Both the position numbers and the translations under genes were made by a program. From an uncultured Moraxellaceae bacterium (GTDB lineage Bacteria > Pseudomonadota > Gammaproteobacteria > Pseudomonadales > Moraxellaceae), in the NCBI GenBank assembly GCA_937928295.1, contig CALEYY010000157.1, positions 1 through 5,475 of the forward strand: 5,475 nucleotides of DNA. Reading direction: 5' to 3'. The notes beneath the pieces were generated by a model. It did not search any database, was not told where the DNA came from, and worked only from the letters and a program-made list of their open reading frames with translations. Below, piece after piece: positions 1 through 4,659 of this stretch; position 1 is the stretch's first letter, and each line of letters opens with the position of its first letter.

Positions 1-1
1 G

Positions 2-826
2 GGGGTGCTGCTCGACATCACCCGCCGTGCCGAACTGCTGGCCAGCGAGGGCCAGGTGGCCGAAGCCGCCCGGCGCGAGGCGGCTGAAACGGCGGCGCAG
101 GACCTGCGCGCCCTGCTGCAGCAGCGCGATGCCCTGGCCACCGAGCGTGAACACATGCTGCAGATGCTGGCGCACGAGATCCGCCAGCCGTTGCACAACG
201 CCAGTGGCGCACTGCAGGCCGCCGGCCTGGCGCTGCGGATGCAGCGCGCGGCCGAAGCCGGCCCCCAGGCCGGGATGCACGCCGGCGCGCCAGCCGGGCC
301 GCCGCCCCCTGACCAGGTGGCCCAGCGCCTGGCCCGGGCCGAGGCCGTGCTGGGCGGGGTGCGCGCGGTGCTGGACAACACCCTGGCGGCCGCCAGCCTG
401 CTCAGCCGCAGCGCACCGCTGGCGGTGCAGGAGGTGGAGCAGCTGGAGGCGCGGCGGGCCGCGCTTGCTCCGCCGCGGTCGCTTGCGCACACTCGCCGGA
501 TGAGTGCCGAATTCGAACGTCATCTGCGCGACCTGCTGGAATCCCTGGGCGAGGTGCGCCTGCGCCGCATGTTCGGCGGCCACGGCATCTATCGCGATGG
601 CCTGATGTTCGGCCTGGTGGTCAGCGAGCAGCTCTATCTCAAGGCCGATGCCGTGTCGCGCCATGAATTCCTTGCGCTGGATTTGCCGCCCTTCACCTAT
701 CTGCGCCAGGGCAAGCCCATGCAGCTCTCGTACTACCTTGCCCCGGAAGACATTTTTGATGATGCCGACGCTGCTCGCTACTGGGCAGGTCTGGCCTTCG
801 ACGCCGCGTTGCGCGGGCGCAAGTGA
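2..826 (+). CDS. Truncated sensor histidine kinase reading in frame into a TfoX N-terminal domain (5' end outside window)
   Basis: The frame is open from the window edge to the TGA at 824-826. The first residues (LLDITRR) look like the last strand of a PAS domain. A charged Ala/Glu/Arg-rich stretch follows (about bases 25-160), probably a signalling coiled coil, then an H-box, HEIRQPL, with the presumed phospho-accepting His at codon 173-175. The second dimerisation helix (about 335-415) is separated from the first by an unusually long Ala/Pro/Gly-rich linker (about 265-315). After about base 440 kinase-like sequence stops: the N, G1, F and G2 boxes of the ATPase domain are absent. The frame passes through a low-complexity segment into a complete TfoX_N domain that has its own ATG at 500. 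The kinase part is about 77% GC by hand count and the TfoX part about 62%. I read this as a kinase remnant joined to an unrelated gene. A real fusion protein is possible but less likely. Confidence 0.55.
   Translation, partial: GVLLDITRRAELLASEGQVAEAARREAAETAAQDLRALLQQRDALATEREHMLQMLAHEIRQPLHNASGALQAAGLALRMQRAAEAGPQAGMHAGAPAGPPPPDQVAQRLARAEAVLGGVRAVLDNTLAAASLLSRSAPLAVQEVEQLEARRAALAPPRSLAHTRRMSAEFERHLRDLLESLGEVRLRRMFGGHGIYRDGLMFGLVVSEQLYLKADAVSRHEFLALDLPPFTYLRQGKPMQLSYYLAPEDIFDDADAARYWAGLAFDAALRGRK
449..464. repeat. Perfect GC-only inverted repeat at the kinase/TfoX junction
   Basis: The arms GCGCGG (449-454) and CCGCGC (459-464) flank a CGGG loop. The repeat lies where recognisable kinase sequence ends and just before the GC content drops. 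There is no T-run after it, so it is not a convincing terminator. It could be a recombination or assembly-prone site, or simply chance in very GC-rich DNA. Confidence 0.4.
500..826 (+). CDS. TfoX/Sxy family protein, N-terminal domain only
   Basis: This gives a 108-residue protein starting MSAEFERHLRDLLESLG, about the full length of a stand-alone TfoX_N domain. Family hallmarks are the RRMFGGHGIYRDGLMFGLV segment (residues about 29-47), followed by LYLKAD and the Tyr-rich stretch ending in SYYLAPEDIFDD. Sxy/TfoX proteins regulate competence genes with CRP in gammaproteobacteria. Single-domain members like this lack the C-terminal domain, and their role is largely unknown, so a competence function should not be assumed. 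The ATG at 500 is chosen because the domain begins there. No good Shine-Dalgarno is visible before it, and the upstream frame is open into kinase sequence, so translation might also arrive from upstream. It is followed by a hairpin at 846-871 and then the MAPEG gene. Confidence 0.8.
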   Translation: MSAEFERHLRDLLESLGEVRLRRMFGGHGIYRDGLMFGLVVSEQLYLKADAVSRHEFLALDLPPFTYLRQGKPMQLSYYLAPEDIFDDADAARYWAGLAFDAALRGRK

Positions 827-845
827 GCCCTGTATTTCCTGCTGG

Positions 846-871
846 CAATAACGCCGCCCTCGGCGCTATTG
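846..871. terminator. Terminator-like hairpin after the TfoX gene
   Basis: The arms CAATAACGCCG (846-856) and CGGCGCTATTG (861-871) pair over 11 positions with one A-C mismatch, around a CCCT loop. The hairpin sits 20 bases after the TfoX stop and 41 bases before the MAPEG start. Only a short TTGTT run follows, so intrinsic termination would be weak. It may instead be a processing or attenuation structure. Confidence 0.35.
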
Positions 872-912
872 TTCGGATGCTCAATTTTCCTCGATCACTC
901 AGGTAGCACACC

Positions 913-1338
913 ATGCTTGAATACAGTCCCATCCTCGCCCCCGTCATTGCCCTCGTGGTCTGGTCGCACATCATGTGGGGCTGGATGTATATCACCCGCA
1001 TTCCCGCCATCAGCCGGATGCGCATGAAGCTGGATTCGTTTGCGCCGCGTGGCGAGCAGATGAGCACGCTGCCGGCGCAGGTGCGCTGGAAGGCCGACAA
1101 CTACAACCATCTCATGGAGCAGCCGACGCTGTTCTACGCCGTGGCGCTGGTGCTGGCGCTGGTCGGGCAGGGCGCGGGCAGCAGCCTGACGCTGGCCTGG
1201 GCCTATGTCGGTTTGCGCGTGGCGCACAGTCTGGTGCAGTCACTGATCAATAAGATCGAGGTCCGCTTTGCCCTATTCTTCCTGTCGTCGCTGGTGCTGA
1301 TCGCGCTCACCGTGAATGCCGCGAGGGTCGTGCTATGA
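913..1338 (+). CDS. MAPEG family membrane protein
   Basis: This 141-residue protein fits the MAPEG family (membrane-associated proteins in eicosanoid and glutathione metabolism), small integral membrane proteins that in characterised members bind glutathione and act as transferases or peroxidases. Four hydrophobic segments are visible, at residues about 6-27, 72-90, 92-112 and 117-138. The conserved signature is NYNHLMEQPTLFY (residues 63-75), after a basic RWKADN loop, and the last two helices contain AYVGLRVAHSLVQ and NKIEVRFALFFLSSLVL. The ATG at 913 is preceded by AGGTAG at 901-906, a plausible ribosome binding site. The stop overlaps the start of the glutathione S-transferase gene. The bacterial substrate is unknown: peroxidised lipids or xenobiotics are guesses from the family. 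The family call is firm; enzymatic activity is not shown by the sequence. Confidence 0.9.
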   Translation: MLEYSPILAPVIALVVWSHIMWGWMYITRIPAISRMRMKLDSFAPRGEQMSTLPAQVRWKADNYNHLMEQPTLFYAVALVLALVGQGAGSSLTLAWAYVGLRVAHSLVQSLINKIEVRFALFFLSSLVLIALTVNAARVVL

Positions 1339-2018
1339 GCGTCGTTTTGCATCAGTGGGAAATCTCACCGTTCTGCCAGAAAGTGGCGCGTGCCTTGCGG
1401 CACAAGGGTATCGCCTTCGAGGCGGTGAATTACAACGGCGTGCTGGCGACCAAGGTTCAGGGTCTGAGCAAGGTCGGCAAGGTGCCCGTGTTAGACATCG
1501 ATGGCCAGCGCATCCAAGACAGCACCCGCATCGCGCGCTATCTGGACGATGCCTATCCGCAGCTGCCACGGCTGTATCCGCAAGACCCGGCGCTGAAGGC
1601 GCAGGTAGAGCTGTGGGAAGACTGGGCCGATGAGCTGCTGTATTTCTACGAGGTCTATTTCCGCGCCAAAGACCCCGAGGCGCTGAATGCGGCGGTGGAT
1701 GTCGCGGTGCAGGGGCGCCCCGCCTACGAACGCGCCATCCTCAAGCCGGTACTCAAGTCGAGCTTGCTGGCGATGCTGTATTTTCAGGGCCTGGGACGCA
1801 TGGCGGCGGCAGATGTCGAGGCCGAATTCATGCGTCATCTGGATCGAATCGAATTAGTTTTGCCGGCCACCGGCTGGCTGGTCGGGCCGGACAGAACCAT
1901 TGCCGACATGGCCGTGGGCTCGCAGCTGGCCGAGGTGGTACGCACCAGCAAGCGCATGGGTCCGATGATCCTGAGTCGTCCGGCGACTGCGCGCTGGTTG
2001 CAGGCGCTGGATGCCTGA
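1335..2018 (+). CDS. Glutathione S-transferase family protein
   Basis: This 227-residue two-domain protein is of normal GST length. The N-terminal thioredoxin-like domain (residues about 3-75) has the active-site turn SPFC (Ser11, Cys14), the cis-proline in GKVPVL (Pro51), and Asp62-Ser63 of QDSTRIARYL, where GSTs bind the gamma-glutamyl group. The C-terminal helical domain (about 88-225) keeps the TIAD N-capping box (Thr188 to Asp191) seen in the GST fold. There is no signal peptide, so it should be cytosolic. It probably conjugates or reduces electrophiles with glutathione; the class and substrate cannot be read here. Its ATG overlaps the MAPEG stop as ATGA, and GAGGG at 1322-1326 provides a ribosome binding site, so the two proteins are likely co-expressed. 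Confidence 0.93.
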   Translation: MSVVLHQWEISPFCQKVARALRHKGIAFEAVNYNGVLATKVQGLSKVGKVPVLDIDGQRIQDSTRIARYLDDAYPQLPRLYPQDPALKAQVELWEDWADELLYFYEVYFRAKDPEALNAAVDVAVQGRPAYERAILKPVLKSSLLAMLYFQGLGRMAAADVEAEFMRHLDRIELVLPATGWLVGPDRTIADMAVGSQLAEVVRTSKRMGPMILSRPATARWLQALDA

Positions 2019-2029
2019 TGTGTGGCGTA

Positions 2030-2092
2030 TTGTCATGAAACTGAAACAGTAATCTGATTCAAGTTTGACTAGACTCACAGCCACCTCATTAT
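2030..2092 (+). promoter_or_regulatory. Candidate promoter region for the ParA-like gene
   Basis: The gap after the GST gene is clearly richer in A and T than its surroundings. It holds two weak sigma70-like pairs. One is TTGTCA (2030-2035) with TCTGAT (2053-2058), spacer 17. The other is TTGACT (2065-2070) with CATTAT (2087-2092), spacer 16, which would start transcription only a few bases before the ATG at 2105. Each matches 5 of 6 and 4 of 6 consensus bases. These boxes are suggestive only. Confidence 0.3.
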
Positions 2093-2104
2093 TTGCAGAG
2101 CAAG

Positions 2105-2758
2105 ATGGCCAAGTTCATTTCCGTGGCGCAACTCAAGGGCGGCGCCGGAAAAAGCACAATCGTGACAAACCTAGTGGGTGCCTTGTCGCGAGAGTTTCGA
2201 ACCGGCCTGATTGACGCCGACTTGCCGCAGGCCACGGCCGCGCGTTGGGCCAGCCTGCGACAGGCCGCCGGCGACGAATTTCCCGACATCATCGTGGCCT
2301 TGGCCGATACCGTGGCCGATCTGGCGCGCGAGGCCGAGCGCCTCGAAGACCTCTGCGATGTGGTGGTCATCGACCTGCCGCCGCGCAGCCTGAAGTTCCT
2401 CCGTGAAATCATGCCCTACACCGATCTGGTGGTGATGCCGCTGTCGGCGTCTCCGGCGGATGTCTGGTCTACCGAACAGCTCATGGATGCCGTGCGCGAG
2501 GGCAAGAAAACCAGCAAGCGCCTGAAGGCCAGACTGGTGTGGAACCGTCTGCGGGCCAGCAAGGCCACCAGCCTGTTTCTGGCTGAAGCCGGGGAGGCTC
2601 TGCGCGCCAAAGAGCTGGAGTCGCATCTCGCCAGTCGCACAGCCTATGTGGAAGCGCTGGGGCGCGGGCTGACCGTGCTGGAGTGGTCTGACCCGAAAGC
2701 GCGCGCCGAGTTCGAACTTTTCTGCAACGAAGTGAAGGCGCAGATCAAGCTGGTCTGA
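2105..2758 (+). CDS. Orphan ParA-family (ParF-like) ATPase
   Basis: This 217-residue P-loop ATPase is of the ParA/MinD type. The deviant Walker A box is KGGAGKST (residues 11-18), with the signature Lys11 as well as Lys16. The second motif is IDADLPQ (36-42), where the family usually reads DxDPQ, so one Leu is inserted. Walker B is DVVVIDLPP (85-93), followed by DLVVMPLSASPADVW. The small size, absence of an N-terminal DNA-binding domain and overall pattern resemble ParF, the class Ib plasmid partition ATPase. Such proteins polymerise or bind nucleoid DNA in ATP form and position plasmids, chromosomes, chemoreceptor clusters or carboxysomes with a partner. No ParB, ParG-like or other partner lies next to it here, so its cargo is unknown. 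I prefer the ATG at 2105 over the in-frame TTG at 2093, because ParA proteins normally begin a few residues before the P-loop strand. Confidence 0.9.
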   Translation: MAKFISVAQLKGGAGKSTIVTNLVGALSREFRTGLIDADLPQATAARWASLRQAAGDEFPDIIVALADTVADLAREAERLEDLCDVVVIDLPPRSLKFLREIMPYTDLVVMPLSASPADVWSTEQLMDAVREGKKTSKRLKARLVWNRLRASKATSLFLAEAGEALRAKELESHLASRTAYVEALGRGLTVLEWSDPKARAEFELFCNEVKAQIKLV

Positions 2759-2763
2759 GCTCT

Positions 2764-2796
2764 AGTGCTGACTTGAGTGCTGACTTGGCGGTCAGC
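2764..2796. repeat. 12-bp tandem repeat merging into an inverted repeat
   Basis: AGTGCTGACTT occurs at 2764-2774 and again at 2776-2786, a period of 12. The second copy supplies the left arm of a perfect inverted repeat: GCTGAC (2779-2784), a 6-base spacer, then GTCAGC (2791-2796). It lies between the ParA-like stop and the hydrolase start. It could be an operator for the downstream operon or a weak terminator of the ParA-like gene; no T-run follows. Confidence 0.5.
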
Positions 2797-2842
2797 GAGT
2801 CGTATGCTCTGGTCTTTGTCGCCGTTATCTATAGGCGTTGTC

Positions 2843-2847
2843 TGGAG
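2843..2847 (+). promoter_or_regulatory. Ribosome binding site that decides the TTG start of the hydrolase
   Basis: TGGAG lies 8 bases before the TTG at 2856, an ideal spacing. The earlier in-frame TTG (2838) and GTG (2847) lie upstream of it or overlap it. The first in-frame ATG (3033) has no such site and would remove about 59 residues. Confidence 0.6.
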
Positions 2848-2855
2848 TGTGTCTT

Positions 2856-3833
2856 TTGTCCCTGTCTGCCCCGCAAGCGCTAGAGCGCGAATTCATCATT
2901 GAGGTAGCGCCGGTCTATCTCGCCAAGGCGCGTCCGCCCAAGCCCGAGCGCGTTGCAAGCTGGCGGTCGCGCAGCCTGTTGCCACTGCTCAATCGCTTGC
3001 ACAGCCCGGTCACCGGGCTGGTGCATCAGCATATGCGTGTGGATGGCCATCGCATGGTCTGGCTGGAAGGCGGCAATCGTCTCGGCGAGCCAGTCGTGCT
3101 GCTGCATGGCTTCGGTGCCAGCAAGGAGAACTGGCTGCCGCTGTTGCCATTTCTGGCGAAACGCTATCACCTGTTCATACCGGATCTGCCGGCTTGGGGC
3201 GAAAGCCAGTTCAATCCCGAGGCGCGCTATGGCATGGATGAGCAGGTGGCTCGCGTCGCCGCCTGGCTGCCGGCGGCGGTGCGCGGTCCGGCGCATGTGG
3301 TCGGCAACTCCATGGGCGGCGGTGTGGCCGGTCTGCTGGCGGGGCGGCATCCACAGCTGGTGCGCTCACTGGTGCTGATGAATGCGGCCGGTGTTGCCGG
3401 CAAGGAGCACACTCCATTTGAGCTGGGCTTGATGGAAGGTCGTAACGGGCTCATCGCGCATAACCTGAAAGGTGTTTTCGACTTGCTGGCCATGACCATG
3501 TCTAGCCGAATTCTGGCGGCGTTGATGGCTCCGGCGATGTCCAGCGACCTGATCTCGCGCCGACATGTCAACGAGCATCTGTTTCGCCAGTTGCTGGCGC
3601 TGGACCCCGACCCGGCGCTGCCGGCGTTCTCCAGCGTGCAGGTGCCGACGCTGGTACTTTGGGGTCGCGATGATCATGTGCTGCATGTGAGCTGTACGGA
3701 TGTGTTTCAAAAGCTGATTCCGCAGGCGCAGGTCAAAATTCTGGATCGTGTCGGGCACTTGCCGATGGTTGAGGTGCCGCGTGTGACGGCGCGCTTACTG
3801 CGCCATCTCTGGCGTCAGGTAGGTAGTCACTAA
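2856..3833 (+). CDS. Alpha/beta hydrolase, probably a lipase or esterase
   Basis: From the TTG start this is 325 residues. About 58 N-terminal residues, basic and without a signal peptide, precede the alpha/beta hydrolase core. Visible core motifs are the oxyanion segment LLHGFGASKENW (82-93), DLPAWGES (110-117), the nucleophile elbow GNSMGG (Ser152), the acid strand LWGRDD (probable catalytic Asp273) and VGHLPMVE (His301). The triad is therefore complete. The motifs resemble family V bacterial lipases/esterases such as the Moraxella and Psychrobacter enzymes, but similar folds include C-C bond hydrolases and PHA depolymerases, so the substrate stays open. The next gene starts 2 bases after the stop, which implies one operon with the hydroxylase-family membrane protein. 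The lack of a signal peptide suggests a cytoplasmic or membrane-peripheral location. Confidence 0.9.
   Translation: MSLSAPQALEREFIIEVAPVYLAKARPPKPERVASWRSRSLLPLLNRLHSPVTGLVHQHMRVDGHRMVWLEGGNRLGEPVVLLHGFGASKENWLPLLPFLAKRYHLFIPDLPAWGESQFNPEARYGMDEQVARVAAWLPAAVRGPAHVVGNSMGGGVAGLLAGRHPQLVRSLVLMNAAGVAGKEHTPFELGLMEGRNGLIAHNLKGVFDLLAMTMSSRILAALMAPAMSSDLISRRHVNEHLFRQLLALDPDPALPAFSSVQVPTLVLWGRDDHVLHVSCTDVFQKLIPQAQVKILDRVGHLPMVEVPRVTARLLRHLWRQVGSH
2999..3024. repeat. Hairpin-forming inverted repeat inside the hydrolase gene
   Basis: CAGCCCGG (3002-3009) and CCGGGCTG (3013-3020) are perfectly complementary around a TCA loop. With G3020 bulged, the stem can instead run out to GCAC (2999-3002) paired with GTGC (3021-3024). 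It lies in the N-terminal part of the coding region, just before the core domain. It may be coincidental. Confidence 0.35.
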
Positions 3834-3835
3834 CC

Positions 3836-4618
3836 ATGCCCGATGCTGCGCTGCGGCTGGGCATCTTTGTCGCGGCATTTGTGTTGCTGGCCTGCGCGGA
3901 AAGCCTGTGGCCGCGACGCAAGCAGCCCTTGTCGCGTGGTCAGCGCTGGCCCGGCCATTTGGCGCTGCAAGTGCTGAGTGCCTTGCTGCTCAGGGTGGTC
4001 TTTCCCGGAGCGGCCATTGGGCTGGCTATGCAGGTGGATGCGCTGGGCTGGGGGCTGCTCAATCTCTGGCCACTATCTGCCGGGATGGCCGTGGTGCTGA
4101 GCTTGCTGCTGCTCGACCTCGGCATCTACGGCCAGCATGTTGCCAGTCATCGCTGGCCTTGGCTGTGGCGACTGCATCGGTTGCATCACAGCGATCGTCA
4201 GCTAGACCTGACCTCGGCGCTGCGCTTTCATCCGCTGGAAATTCTGTTGTCGATGGTGTGGAAGGGTTTGCTGATTACCGTCATTGGCGCGCCAGTGCTG
4301 GCGGTGCTGATCTTCGAGGTCATGCTGAATGCTTCGGCCCTGTTCAATCATGCCAATCTGCGTCTGCCGCTCGCTCTGGATGCCGGGCTGCGCAAGTTTC
4401 TGGTCACGCCGGATATGCATCGTGTGCATCATTCGCGACGCGAGCACGAGACGGACAGCAACTACGGCTTTTGCCTGCCCTGGTGGGATCGCCTGTTTGG
4501 CAGCTATCGCGCGCAGCCGGAAGCCGGCCATGACGGCATGCAGATCGGGTTGCAGGAGTTTGGTGCGGTCAGCGAGTCACGGCTGCGTCAGATGTTGACG
4601 CAGCCGTTTCGCGATTAG
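3836..4618 (+). CDS. Fatty acid hydroxylase / sterol desaturase family membrane protein
   Basis: This 260-residue integral membrane protein carries the histidine clusters of the di-iron fatty acid hydroxylase superfamily: HVASH (101-105), HRLHH (114-118), His132 in FHPLE, His172 in NHANL and HRVHH (195-199). Hydrophobic segments lie at about residues 5-24, 42-65, 80-99 and 145-170. The family uses a non-haem di-iron centre and O2 to hydroxylate or desaturate lipids (fatty acids, sterols, ceramides, carotenoids) or to cleave alkylglycerol ethers. Which of these applies cannot be told here. The tail SNYGFCLPWWDRLFGSY (about 208-224) is typical. It starts 2 bases after the hydrolase stop, with AGGTAGG at 3817-3823 as likely ribosome binding site, so the two genes are probably cotranscribed. 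Its TAG stop falls inside a short tandem repeat, and a strong hairpin lies in its last codons. Confidence 0.92.
   Translation: MPDAALRLGIFVAAFVLLACAESLWPRRKQPLSRGQRWPGHLALQVLSALLLRVVFPGAAIGLAMQVDALGWGLLNLWPLSAGMAVVLSLLLLDLGIYGQHVASHRWPWLWRLHRLHHSDRQLDLTSALRFHPLEILLSMVWKGLLITVIGAPVLAVLIFEVMLNASALFNHANLRLPLALDAGLRKFLVTPDMHRVHHSRREHETDSNYGFCLPWWDRLFGSYRAQPEAGHDGMQIGLQEFGAVSESRLRQMLTQPFRD
4580..4606. terminator. Strong hairpin in the 3' end of the hydroxylase gene, likely terminator
   Basis: The arms CGGCTGCGTCA (4580-4590) and TGACGCAGCCG (4596-4606) form a perfect 11-bp stem with a GATGT loop, followed by TTT. It lies within the last codons of the hydroxylase-family gene, between two convergent genes, where a terminator would be expected. 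The T-run is short, so it may be a partial terminator or an RNA 3'-end stabiliser for either strand. Confidence 0.45.
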
Positions 4619-4659
4619 AAGCGGCTCTTTCTTAAAAGCGGCTCTTTTCTCAGAAGCGG
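4615..4659. repeat. Tandem repeat spanning both convergent stop codons
   Basis: Read on the minus strand there are about 2.5 units: CCGCTTCTGAGAAAAGAG (4659-4642), CCGCTTTTAAGAAAGAG (4641-4625) and CCGCTTCTAA (4624-4615). Each unit contains a TGA or TAA. The first unit includes the real stop of the acyl-CoA synthetase (TGA at 4652-4650). On the plus strand the last unit covers the TAG stop of the hydroxylase-family gene (4616-4618). It looks like a local duplication of the synthetase 3' end. Confidence 0.75.

Noticed and set aside
462..486. Short direct repeat CGCTTGC at 462-468 and 480-486 near the kinase/TfoX joint
   Set aside because: Seven bases is too short to argue for a target-site duplication, and no mobile element lies between the copies.
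693..1100. Minus-strand open frame across the TfoX end and the MAPEG start
   Set aside because: It overlaps two well-supported genes on the other strand, and its sequence shows no family features.
2093..2104. TTG at 2093 as start of the ParA-like gene
   Set aside because: It adds only four residues, and the ATG at 2105 matches where ParA proteins normally begin; no better ribosome binding site supports the TTG.
2171..2626. Long antisense open frame opposite the ParA-like gene
   Set aside because: Its composition (His, Gln, Arg rich) is typical of a frame mirrored from GC-rich coding sequence; no domain or ribosome binding site was seen.
2803..2831. TATGCT or TATCTA as a -10 box for the hydrolase operon
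   Set aside because: No acceptable -35 box lies at 15-19 bases upstream of either, so I did not call a promoter.
2880..3350. Minus-strand open frame opposite the hydrolase
   Set aside because: It is a mirror of a gene with a complete catalytic triad and has no independent support.
3907..4533. 208-residue open frame on the plus strand in another frame of the hydroxylase gene
   Set aside because: It lies wholly inside a gene with strong family motifs, has Ala/Ser/Arg-rich low-information sequence, and shows no recognisable domain.
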